Of a DNA stretch of 64,000 nt, positions 1 to 9,760 are shown piece by piece (within the stretch, counting starts at the first letter, position 1; every line of letters starts with the position of its first letter). The stretch lies in NCBI GenBank assembly GCA_037176725.1, contig JAZBRS010000014.1:74754501-74818500 (forward strand). Direction: 5' to 3'. The notes beneath the pieces are model-generated. The model was given only the letters and a program-made list of their open reading frames with translations. It did not search any database and was not told the DNA's origin. The position numbers were made by a program, and so were the translations under genes. The DNA comes from Posidonia oceanica. Lineage: Eukaryota; Streptophyta; Magnoliopsida; Alismatales; Posidoniaceae.

Positions 1-3000
1 CGGTAGCTCCAGGCGAAGATCGTTGAGCCGGTAGCTCCAAGCGAGGATAAAGAACAAGATCGCCGACCCGGTAGCTCCAGGTGAAGATCACTGAGCCAGT
101 AGCTCCAAGCGAGGGCAAAGATCAAGATTGCTGAGTCGATAGCTTCAGGCGAGGATCGTTGAACCGGTAGCTCCAAGCGAGGGTAAGATCATGATTGCCG
201 AACCGGTAGCTCCAAGCGAAGATCGCTGAGTCGGTAGCTCCAAGCGAGGGTAAAGATCAAGATCACTGAGCTGGTAGCTTCATGTTAATATCGCTGAGCC
301 GGTAGCTCTAAGAGATGACAAGGATCAAGATTACCGAGCCGGCAGCTCTAGGCAAGGATCGCTGAGCTGGTAGCTCCAAGCGAGGGTAAAGATCAAGATC
401 ATCGAGTCGGTAGCTCCAGGCGAAGATCACTGAGCCGGTAGCTCCAAGCGAGGGTAAAGATCAAGATCGTCGAGCCAATAGCTCCAGACGAAGATCGCTA
501 AGCTGGTAGCTCCAAGAGAGGGTAAAGATCAAAATCGCCGAGCCGGTAGCTCCAAGCGAAGATCGCTGAGCCAGTAGCTCCAAGCAAGGATAAAGATAAA
601 GATTACCAAGCCGGTAGCTCCAGGCAAAGATCGCTGAGCCGGTAGCTCCAAGCGAGGGTAAAGATCAAGATCGCCTAGTCGGTAGCTCCAGGTGAAGATC
701 GTTGAGCTGGTAGCTCCAAGCGATGATAGAGATCAAGATTGCTGAGCCGGTAGCACCAGGCGAAGATCGCTGAGCCGGTAGCTCCAAGTGAGGGTAAAGA
801 TCAAGATCGCCGAGCCGGTAGCTCCAGGCGAATATCGTTGAGCCGATAGCTCCAAGCGAGGATAAAGATCAAGATCGTCGAGCCGGTAGCTCCAGGAAAG
901 GATCGCTGAGCCGGTAGCTCCAAGCGAGAATAAAGATCAAGATCGCCGAGTAGGTAGCTCTAGGCTAGGATCACTGAGTCGGTAGCTATAAGCGAGGATA
1001 AAGATCAAGATTGCCAAGGCGGTAGCTTCAGGGAAAGATTGCCAAGACGATAGCTCCAAGCGAGAGTAAAGATCAAGATCGCCGAGCTGGTGGCTCTAGG
1101 CGAGAATCGCTGAGCCAGTAGCTCCAAGTGAGGGTAAAGTCAGGATCGCCGAGCCGGTAGCTCCAGGCGAAGATCGCTGAGCTGGTAGCTCCAAGCAAGG
1201 GTAAAGATCAAGATCGCTGAGCCGGTAGTTGTAGGCGAGGATTGCTGAGCCGATAGCTCCAAGCAAGGATAAAGATCAAGATCGCCGAGTCGGTAACTCC
1301 AGGCGAGGATCGCTGAGCCGATAGTACCAGCGAGGGTAAACATCAAGATCATCGAGCCGGTAGCTCCAAGCGAAGATCAGTGAGTCGGTAGCTCCAAGCG
1401 AGGATAAAGATCAAGATCCCCGAGCCAGTAGCTCTAAGCGAAGATCGCTGAGCCGGTAGCTCCAAGTAAGGGTAAAGATCAAGATCGCCGAGCCGGTAGC
1501 TACAAGCGAAGATCGCTGAGCCGATAGCTCCAAGTGAGGATAAAGATCAAGATCATCAAGCAGGTACCTCTAGGCGAAGATCGCTGAGCTGGTAGCTCCA
1601 AGCGAGGGTAAAGATCAAGATCTCCGAGCCAGAACCTCTACGTGACGATCGCTGAGCCGATAGCTCTAAGCGATGATAAAGATCAAGATCGTCGAGCCAG
1701 ATCTCCAGGCGAGGATCGCTGATCCAGTAGCTCCAAGTGAGGATAAAGATCAAGATCGCCGAACCAGTAGCTCCAGGCGAGGATCGCTGAGCCGGTAGCT
1801 CAAAGCGAGGGTAAAGATAAAGATCGCCAAGCCAGTAGCTCTAGGCGAAGATTGCTGAGCCGGTAGCTCCAAGCAAGGGTAAAGATCAAGATCGCCGAGC
1901 TGGTAGCTCTAAGTGAGAATCGCTGAGCCAGTAGCTCCAAGTGAGGGTAAAGTCAGGATCGCCGAGCCGGTAGCTCCAGGCGAAGATCGCTGAGCTGGTA
2001 GCTTCAAACGAGGGTAAAGATCAAGATCGCCGAGCCGGTAGCTGTAGGCGAAGATCGCTGAGCTGATAGCTCCAAGCAAGGATAAAGATCAAGATCGCCG
2101 AGCCGGTAGCTCCAGGCGAGGATCGCTGAGCCGATAGCACCAAGCGAGGGTAAACATTAAGATCGCCGAGCCGGTAGCTCCAAGTGAAGATCAGTGAGCC
2201 GGTAGCTCTAAGCAAGGATAAAGATCAAAATTGCCGAGCCAGTAGCTCCAAGCGAGGATAAAGATCAAGATCACCGAGCCAGTAGCTCTAAGCAAAGATT
2301 GCTGAGCCGGTAGCTCCAAGTAAGGGTAAAGATCAAGATCGCCAAGCCGGTAGCTCCAAGCGAAGATCGCTGAGCCGATAGCTCCAAGCGAGGATAAAGA
2401 TCAAGATCATCGAGCCGGTACCTCTAGGCGAAGATCGCTGAGCTGGTAGCTCCAAGTGAGGGTAAAGATCAAGATCTCCGAGCCAGAACCTCCAGGTGAG
2501 GATCGCTGAGCCGGTAGCTCTAAGCGATGATAAAGATCAAGATCGCCGAGCCGGATCTCTAGGCGAGGATCGCTGATCCGGTAGCTCCAAGCGAGGATAA
2601 AGATCAAGATCACCGAACCGGTAGCTCCAGGCGAGGATCGCTGAGCCGGTAGCTCAAAGCGAGGGTAAAGATAAAGATCTCCGAGTCGGTAGCTCCAAGC
2701 GAAGATCGCTGAGCTGGTAGCTCCAAGCGAGGGTAAAGATCAAGATCGCCGAGCTGGTATTTACAAGCAAAGATCGCTGAGTCGGTAGGTCCAAGCGAGG
2801 ATAAATATCAAGATCACCGAGCTAGTAACTCCAGCCGAAGATCGCTGAGCCGATAGCTGCAAGCGAGGGTAAAGAGCTAGATCGCCGAGTCGGTAGCTCT
2901 ATGCGAAGATTGCTGAGCCGATAGCTCCAAGCGAGGATAAAGATCAAGCTCACCGAGCCGGTAGCTCTAGGCGAAGATCGCTGAGCCGATAGCTCCAAGT

Positions 3001-3417
3001 GAGGATAAAGATCAAGATCACTGAGCCGGTAGCTCCAGTTGAAGATCGCTGAGCCGGTAGCTCCAAGCGAGCGTAAAGAGCAAGATCGCTGAGCCGGTAA
3101 CTATAGGCGAGGATCGCTGAGCCAGTAGCTCCAAGCGAGGAAAAAGATCAAGATCATCGAGCCGGTAGGTCCATGCGAGAATCGCTGTACCGGTAGCTCC
3201 AAGCGAGGATAAAGATTAAGATCGCTGAACCGGTAGCTCCTGGTGAGGATCGCTGAGCCGATAGCTCCAAGCGAGGATAAAGATCAGATCGCTGAGTAGG
3301 TAGCTCTAGGCAAGGATCGCTGAGCCGGTAGCTTTAAGCGAGGATAAAGATCAACATTGCCGAGCCTATAGCTCCAAGCGAGAATCACTGAGCTGGTAGC
3401 TCCAAGAGAGGGTAAAG
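1..3417. repeat. 68-bp minisatellite M1, main array
   Basis: About 50 degenerate copies of a 68-bp unit made of two related halves. One half is 28 bp (GGTAGCTCCAGGCGAAGATC plus GCTGAGCC); the other is 40 bp (GGTAGCTCCAAGCGAGGGTA, AAGATCAAGATC, GCCGAGCC). Most halves carry GAGC-CGGTA-GCTC, a 4-bp inverted repeat around a 5-nt loop. The array runs off the left edge of the window. The same unit reappears at 5438-5660 and 12370-13490, each time on the 3' side of a minus-strand Tat pol, so it belongs to the region between pol and the 3' LTR. Because 68 is not a multiple of 3, all three frames rotate through the array and give spurious 60-78-codon ORFs. Confidence 0.95.
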
Positions 3418-5189
3418 ATGTGTATCATTGAGCATTCCATGCTGGTCCTACTAGGGATGCATGCAGAGTGTGAAATGCTATTGTGATGTCTGGCAATAAG
3501 TTGACGGCTAGTCCAAACCTGCGCGGAGAGGGGCACGATACCAACAGGCAGCCAAAGATGCCCCTAGTATCGAGAGAGGAATGACAAGTCAGCGAACCTG
3601 TTAGACTAAAGGGGTGGTGTCCAGTTACAAGACCCGTCACCCAAGATGCCACAAAGTAACCGGAATACCACACCCGAAGGTGGAGTAGAGGTCTGTAGAC
3701 TATCCCGTGATAGTTAGGGGTGTCATCCCAGTTGTAGAGGATAAGACAATACCAATGGGCGATACAGATGCCCCTAGTATCAAGGAAAAAGGTGACGGAC
3801 CAACGAGTCTATCAGGCAAGTGGAGTGGCAACAAGTCATCAAACTCGTCTACCAAAAAGTTGGACAATAAGACGGATGTCATACGAGTAGTTTGGGATAC
3901 CAGCCTAGAGAAGGAAACTCCAGACAAGACTATCATGCTTGCCGACCAGAACGCCAGACTTTGAAGGATGTCATCCGACAGTTAGGGCTACCAGCCCGGT
4001 GCTAGAGGATAGGACCGAGGAGAGACACCCCTGGTGGAATTACTGTCCCAACTAGTTCATCCAGAAAGTAGTTGACCTGCCTCTGGTCGAGAACTGCTTG
4101 ATGCCTTGCAAAGTCCAAAGGGAGAGTAAAGAAGTGATTGATGTATGCATGATTTATGCAAGTTTGGTGTATGATTGACCTATTGTGTTGAATATGGATG
4201 ATTTATGCAATTTCTGTTGAAGATGCATGATTTATGCAACTTTTGTTGTAGATGCATGATGTATGCAAACTTTTTGTTGTAGATGCATGACTTATGCAAA
4301 TTTTGTTTTTTATGCTTGACTTATGCAATTTTGTTTTTTTATGCATGACTTGTGCAATTTTGTTTGTAGATGCATGATTTATGCAAATTTTGTTGCCCTC
4401 AACATTTGGAAGGCTAGGAATGCCTGCTATATAGGAAAGAGTAGTCCTCAACTCACGAGACTCTACCTGGACTCCTAGACTGTAGGTGGCTCTCTAGAAT
4501 GGATGGTGTCTCATAGGGTAGTGTGTCTGGTGGTGTGGTGAGAAACAAAGCTCCATGCCAAACTCTTTAGGACCTTCGCTTACTCTTTTATTTTTCATTT
4601 TCGTTTTTTTTAGTCCCTCATAGGTTTGCAGGTTTACTCTATCCCTGGCTTGGAGGTAAAAAATGCCTGGTTTGGTGCTGGGGAGTTGCTGCAAGATAGG
4701 GGTGGCTAGTCCCTGAGAATTTGAGGGCTTTCCAGGCGTATGCTCCAACTCCTCTCCAAGATAGTTGTGGGGATAGAGTTATTCTGCTCACCTCTATCTC
4801 TAGGGCTGACTTCTATTTTCGACTTCTGTCTTCTTCTTTTTTTATGTCCTTTTATTCATTGATTTTTTTTATCTCTTTTTTTTTTCCACTCACTCTCAAC
4901 CTTACATTTTCTCTCCCTCTGGTGGTATAGGTCCTATGAGGAGCTTGGATAATTCGCTCTTTTCTTTATTAGATGGTGGCTCCCTCACTTGCTAGGACAT
5001 CTAGGTAGTGTCAACTGAGGAGGAACAAACTCTTTCCAACTAAGCTAGCTATTTTGATTTTCATCATCAGGCATGATTATCATCAATGGGGATGATTTTT
5101 GCTTTTTATCATGAATGAGAATGATTGAATTTTTTTGTTGTTGTCTTTTTTTTTATTATCATGAATGGAGTTGATTGATTTTGACTAAT
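3418..5189 (-). other. 3' untranslated spacer of Tat element X
   Basis: Non-coding 1.8 kb between the M1 array and the pol remnant of element X. Parts are clearly related to the spacers of other copies here. 3420-3480 resembles 13530-13580 (CATGC/ATGCAGAGTGTGA motifs). 4390-4510 resembles 54065-54185 (GCCCTCAACAT, TATAGGAA, AGACTCTAC). 5190-5440 resembles 13990-14220. It therefore corresponds to the pol-to-LTR spacer of the Tat copies. There is no aORF like the one in D. A T-rich run lies at 4825-4890. The short open frames at 3425-3964 are not credible genes. Confidence 0.75.
4143..4395. repeat. 29-bp tandem repeat with internal palindrome
   Basis: About eight imperfect copies of a roughly 29-bp unit whose core is GATGCATGATTTATGCAA followed by a TTTTGTTGTA-like spacer. 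The core contains TGCAT-GATTT-ATGCA, a perfect 5-bp inverted repeat around a 5-nt loop. It lies in the 3' spacer of element X and is not seen in the matching spacers of A or D. Confidence 0.85.
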
Positions 5190-5364
5190 GCTGCTACAAA
5201 TTCATGTTGATTTTGCATGCTGTAGAAATGCTAAAAAAAGGAAAGCATGCAATTCTAAGAATGTATGCAGATGCAATTTCCAAACGCATGACCGTGAAGC
5301 AATGAATGCATGGAATAAAACAAAAAAGAAGAAGACTTTGCAAGACATGGAATACCACCTCGGG

Positions 5365-5437
5365 TCATTGGTAGTACTTCTGGATGTAGCAAGAATTGAC
5401 CGGTCCTGATTGCTCAACCTAGTCCATGTTCTCAAGG
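5365..5437 (-). pseudogene. C-terminal tail of Tat integrase (element X)
   Basis: The last 20 or so codons of a pol polyprotein, reading leftwards to a TGA at 5365-5367. They align with the end of element A (14148-14220): both end in a VNSCY..KYYQ tail followed by TGA. One extra in-frame stop replaces the Gln of the DQVEQ motif seen in A. To the right the sequence breaks abruptly at about 5437 into minisatellite, so the rest of element X's pol is missing. The roughly 175 bp downstream (5190-5364) is also shared with A. Confidence 0.8.
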
Positions 5438-5660
5438 ATCAGAAAGAGGATCGCTGAGCCATGAAGCTCACAAGCGATCTAAGCCAGGTAGCTCAAAAGA
5501 TCAGAAAGAAGATCGCTAAGCCATGAAGTTCACAGGCGAGGATCGCTGAGCCGATAGCTTCAAGCGAGGATAAAGATCAGGATCACCGAGTCGGTAGCTC
5601 CAGGTGAGGATAAAGATCAAGATCGCCGAGTCAGTAGCTCCAAACGAGGATCGCTGAATC
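5438..5660. repeat. M1 minisatellite, left part split off by element F
   Basis: Degenerate copies of the M1 unit (GAGCC-ATGAA-GCTC, then typical GGTAGCTCC / GATCGCTGAGCC units). This block and 12370-13490 were one array before element F inserted, because a 5-bp duplication of target sequence (GGTAG) flanks F. The array belongs to the 3' region of element A. Confidence 0.88.
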
Positions 5661-5665
5661 GGTAG
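5661..5665. repeat. Target-site duplication of element F, left copy
   Basis: GGTAG immediately before the TG of the left LTR. It is identical to 12365-12369 after the right LTR. The pentamer is part of the M1 unit, within the hairpin loop and arm (CGGTA|GCTC). Confidence 0.88.
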
Positions 5666-6234
5666 TGTAGTGTGGAATTTGCGGGGGGGTGTTTAAGAAG
5701 ATGTCGGCGCCTCCACGTACGTCGTCAACTTTGTGTTGTGATCGCCACTCACCTTTGGATAGACAAGACACCTGGGGGAGATTATGAAGATGCGGGTCCT
5801 CAGACCATTTGATCGACGGCTGGATGTCGTCTAGCAGCTCCCACGTGTTACGTAAGCGCTTTCCTTCCCTTCAAAACAAAATGAAAAAGATCTAGATTAG
5901 TCCGAGTGTAGTAGTCAGCAACAGAAGTAAACGAAACAACATGACTAAAAGAAGCAAATACTAACCGAGGGTTGTTCCCCGTATGCATATGCTATGGGTC
6001 CTATGCTAAGGAATGTAAAAAGAAATGCAATGAACAATTAGATTGGAGGAAGATACTCCCTTTCACCCTTATGCTGAATGCAATGAAGTTGAAAGGAGGC
6101 ACGGTCAGAGCTCCACGTAGCTGGGAATCTCTAGAATGAAGATGGGAATTGGGTTTCCCTCTTCTGAAGGTGGGAGATAGAGCTTCTGGGTTGAAGACTC
6201 TAGCTCTTGAAGGTGGAGACTTAACACTGACAGG

Positions 6235-6426
6235 GTGGTTCCTCTCTCAAAAATTCTGACCCTCAAACCACTCGCCTAAGGGGGGGATTCCTCTCTCAAA
6301 AATTCCGACCCTCAAACCACTGGCCTAAGGGGGGATTCCTCTCTCAAAAATTCCGACTCTCAAACCATTGGCCTAAGGGGGGATTCCTCTCTCAAAAATT
6401 CTGACTCTCAAACCACTGGCCTAGGG
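6235..6426. repeat. 48-bp tandem repeat in LTR of F
   Basis: Four copies of a unit containing ATTCCTCTCTCAAAAATTC, CTCAAACCACTGGCCTAAG and a G-run. They differ by a few substitutions (CCGACCC/CTGACTC). On the transcribed minus strand the array lies just downstream of the TATA box. Confidence 0.9.
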
Positions 6427-6429
6427 GGT

Positions 6430-6438
6430 CTATTTATA
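6430..6438 (-). promoter_or_regulatory. TATA box of LTR F
   Basis: CTATTTATA on the plus strand reads TATAAATAG on the minus strand, inside the LTR and in the orientation of the element. It is a good match to plant TATA boxes. The transcript start itself cannot be seen. Confidence 0.55.
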
Positions 6439-6479
6439 GACTCGAGGGGTGAGGATAGTTGGAATTCAGAAAATTCTAG

Positions 6480-6960
6480 AAGAAAAGTGGCAGTTAGGGT
6501 TAGTTGCCGGTTGAGTTGGCGACTAAGGCTAGCAACCGCCCAATCAAATGTGGAAGAAACCGAGAACGAGGCCATGACTATTAGTCGCCGATTGAGCTGG
6601 CACCTAACGGTCGAGGGGATCGTGAGAGATAACCGTGGAAAAGCGGTTCAAAGGAGGCCACGATCATTAGTCGCCGGTCAAGTGGGCGTCTAATCGTTGA
6701 GGTTCGTGGGAGACAACCGCTGCAGTTCCACGATCGCTTAGTCACCGGTTGAGTTGGCGCCTAAGGGTTGAGAGGGATCGTGGGAAACAACCGTGGAAAA
6801 GTGGTTCAAAGGAGGCCACGATCATTAGTCGTCGGTTGAGTTGGCGCCTAAGTTGGTTGCCTCCACAGATGGCAGCTGACTTGGCCACCTCCCCAGCTAG
6901 CAACTGACTTAGTCGCCTCCTCAGCTGGCAACTGAATGAGTCACCTCTCCAACTGGCAAC
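6480..6960. repeat. Fold-back repeats in LTR of F
   Basis: Repeated motif TTAGTCGCC-GGTTGAGTT-GGCGCCTAA (about five copies here, four in the right LTR), an 8-of-9 bp inverted repeat. Between copies lie longer inverted repeats. GATCGTG (6618-6624) pairs with CACGATC (6659-6665) and encloses a second hairpin, AACCG (6631-6635) with CGGTT (6644-6648). Fragments of the same motif also flank the internal gene at about 8211 and 9945. Confidence 0.75.
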
Positions 6961-7317
6961 TAGCAAGCTCAGATCATTTCTAGCCCTACTTTCTGGGTTT
7001 TGCTAGAGAAAACAAGATAGAAAGTCGGGAAACTACAGATAGTCAATGAAGTCAAGAAGGCATCTCTGTTAACTCAAATCTGCCACGAATCTGAGTAGAA
7101 ATAAAGGATACCCATGGTACTCGGACTTGCTACAAGCCTGAGTGAGTTAGCTCTGCCACAGCCAATAATCTGAGTTAAGGTAGGATGAAGTAATGCTTCG
7201 AAGAAATCAAGGAACATCTGGAAGATGTGTTATCAAAACTTAGGCATGAGATTTGGCACGCCTCAAGGTTTCTATCCTTAGAAGAGCTCTCAGAAATGCG
7301 AAAATAGGATATCTACA

Positions 7318-7330
7318 AATGCCCCTCCTT
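7318..7330 (-). other. Polypurine tract of element F
   Basis: Minus-strand AAGGAGGGGCATT directly before the TGTAGATATCC LTR start. This is the expected position for the plus-strand primer in a minus-oriented element, and it identifies the left LTR as the 3' LTR. Confidence 0.6.
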
Positions 7331-8389
7331 GGAGTTGATCTTGGAACAAGATTGATTCTAAGGTAAGAACGATGTCCTATCGAGCATTTCCTAAAAAAGG
7401 GAGCTCCATCTCAAACAATTTGCCATTGGAGTAGCCAAAGGAAAGATAAAAAGAGGGTTTAAATTGCCATCAAATTGGAGACTCAGGCATGGAGGGGTCA
7501 AGTCGGTTTCAGAACTCGTGTCGCAGCTGAAGTCAAGACCAGGTCAACCATGTAGAGGTGTTCCAATGGAGCAAGAACTAAGGAGGAAATCACGGGATGT
7601 TATTCCAGCACGATTGAAAGGAGAGTGTGACATCTTGTTTGAGACTTCACTCAGATTAGAATTGATAAGAGGATAGGTAGGAACTGGGTTGGCTCTAGGA
7701 GAATCACATGCCTAAGGGTTTCTAACACTCTTGAAGATCAATGCTCTGTCCATGCTCCACTTCCAATGATATGAGAAAATGCATGGATGCATGATTCAAA
7801 CATACGATGATAATGCAAGGTCAACACGCGATGCAATGAATGGTCCATATGCTAGGTTAGGCCGGCGGGGTACGGTTGGTCCCAAACTATATGGACATAT
7901 GCAAGATGAATGAATGCAATTCGTTGTGGTCAAGTGTTTTCCATCCTCAAGTGTGACCAGCACTCTCTAGAAAGGACTGTCATCCCATAGCTCGATTTGG
8001 CAAGCAAAGGGGTTCCGTGCAAAGAGAACCGGGTGAGGGAGTGAACCCTTCATTTGCCAATCCGATGTGTTATTTGGTGTTCACAGTGGTTGTGCCAGAT
8101 GGTGCGTGAACTCAAGGCAGAGTTCACTCCTCGGCTTTGCAGTTCTGAGGTAGCATCACCCTGAATGGAAGGGATGTTGGGTTGTAGTAGGTGGTCTATT
8201 TTGATGGGTTAGTCGCCTCTTCATTGGGTGGCTAAGCTAGTCACCGGTTGTTAGGGCGACGCGCGATCTCCTGGCTTATTTATTTCAGAAATCGTTTTAA
8301 ACCCTGATTCTTTTGATAGGGAGAGATAAAAGACAGCCGTCCTTGCTATTCAGGGAGCATTCTGCACAAGTAAACCCCCTCTCTTGATC
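7331..8389. other. Non-coding internal part of element F
   Basis: About 1 kb with no credible gene. It may hold the promoter of the plus-strand gene beginning at 8390. A partial copy of the LTR fold-back motif is at 8206-8270 (TTAGTCGCC... ...CTAAGCTAGTCACCGGTT). No clear TATA box was recognised. Confidence 0.5.
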
Positions 8390-9760
8390 ATGAAGCTTCC
8401 TTCTTTCTCTTCTTCGACCTTCCAAGTGAAGAGGGTGGTTGATATCCCCTACCATTTGATGAAAGCCATTCGGGATGACCAGGTATGTTCCCCTCTTTGT
8501 CCTTTTTTTGTCTTTGCATGCTTTTCATTGTGGTTTTACCTCTGAATGTTGCTTGTTTAGGCCGTAGTGAACCTCATGGGATGCCCAAACTTCCACAATT
8601 CTTTCCGGTATACTCTACCAAGGGTGTCTGGCTTGATCAATCGAGTAGAGGATAACAAGCATCTCTTCAGGTGCAGTGGTTTCGACAAGCTGCTCGATCT
8701 GATTCGCACGCCTGTGCCTTGGCCATTGTTGCACGCTTTGATGGCTTTCTGGAATGGCTCCTCCAACACTTTCAACCTTCCTTGTGGGGAGACTTTGATC
8801 ACATGTGAGGAGGTATCTTCTTTGCTTGGATTGTCGGTGGAATCTACTGAAGCGGCAGATGATCGCTTCGCCATTTCTATTGAGACAATGGGCTCCAAGA
8901 AGAAAGGCGGGTATTTAGCAATGGATCAGGAGGCTCGCAAGGCTTTGATGCACTCGGGGAGACTCTTTCTTTGAGGCCTGTGGGAGGTTCTTAGCACCAG
9001 GCAACTTGCTGAGACTGAGCTGAGGAAATGCTTGTTTGTAGCAGTTGGTGGTCTTGCCTTGTTCGCAGATGCAAACTTCACAATGGATCTTCACCATGTG
9101 GATCTTCTGATGTTGGTGGCTGTTCGTCCAGACTTGTGCTTGCCTCCTACTGTATTGGCCTACACCATGGAGGGGCTCACCAGTGCTTCTTGTTCAGGGA
9201 AGTTCATTGGCTCTCCACTGCTGCTGCACAGGTGGTTCATGTCTCATTGTTGCTATGATACAAATTTTGCCGGCCTGAGCTTCTATGACTGCATCTTCTG
9301 CCTTGGTCGCTTGTCACTGAAGGATTTTGACTTTGTTCTGAAGCTGCCCGGAGCTCATAAGGCGTGGGTGATGAGCACAGTTCACAATGACCTTGAGCTT
9401 GTCCTAGTGGGTGCCACATCGTTCGTGCTGTATCCCATCCATCGCTGTCCACGTCTGCTGAATCAAGAGCTTATTGTTCAGGCTGATGCAGTTCTTACCC
9501 CTCTAATTTGTACTCACAAGGAAGACGGTGATCGAGATAAGAGGATGGTCCTGGAGTACATAGCACGATGGGTTCACATCGGCAGGCGAGTGTCTCTGAG
9601 TGCGCCTTGGCTTTCTGCAACTGCTCGAGAGTCCCAAGAGTCAAAGTACGTGAAGTGGTATGCACAGCGCTGTCCCACTCCTCAAAAATATGCCGATGAC
9701 AGGCGAGAATTCCTGAAGATGCTTGGCCTTAGCCATTCGAGCATGGCAATGCATGGTTGA
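8390..9760 (+). pseudogene. Plant-mobile-domain-like gene, antisense accessory ORF of F
   Basis: Exon 1 (8390-8482, 31 codons) starts at an ATG and ends CAG|GTATG. A 78-bp T-rich intron ends GCTTGTTTAG at 8560. Exon 2 (8561-9760) stays in the same frame. Exon 2 has one premature TGA (8972-8974); otherwise about 430 codons are open. The N-terminal part resembles the plant mobile domain (PMD, MAIN-like): LLHALMAFWN, then NTFNLPCGETLITCEEV and LLGL, the usual 'W..E..TF.LP.GE.TITLEDV..LLGL' pattern. The C-terminal half (AYTMEGL..., basic end) is not recognised. It runs antisense to the host element. Accessory ORFs in sense or antisense between pol and LTR are known in Tat/Retand elements. The biochemical function of PMD proteins is not established. 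The single stop may mean decay or a wrong exon model. Confidence 0.7.

Larger units (their letters stand above)
5666..7317 (-). repeat. 3' LTR of element F (complete)
   Basis: 1,652 bp with TG/CA termini. The section 6590-7317 is duplicated at 11567-12364. It contains a four-copy 48-bp repeat (6235-6426), a TATA box on the minus strand (6430-6438) and a block of fold-back repeats (6480-6960). The right end is followed by a polypurine tract, as expected for a 3' LTR in minus orientation. Confidence 0.85.

Noticed and set aside
1..3417. Many 60-82-codon frames in the M1 array with a repeated Trp-Ser-Tyr-Arg-Leu peptide
   Set aside because: They follow from the 68-bp period: three units equal 204 bp, and stops recur in a fixed pattern. 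No start context or domain; both the repeat and its period explain them.
3707..3964. 85-codon plus-strand frame in the spacer of X
   Set aside because: Overlaps an open frame on the other strand, and related spacer sequence in A and D does not keep it open.
8390..9760. Possible domesticated host MAIN-type gene
   Set aside because: It lies wholly inside LTR element F with a target duplication and has a premature stop, so it is treated as element cargo, not as a host gene.
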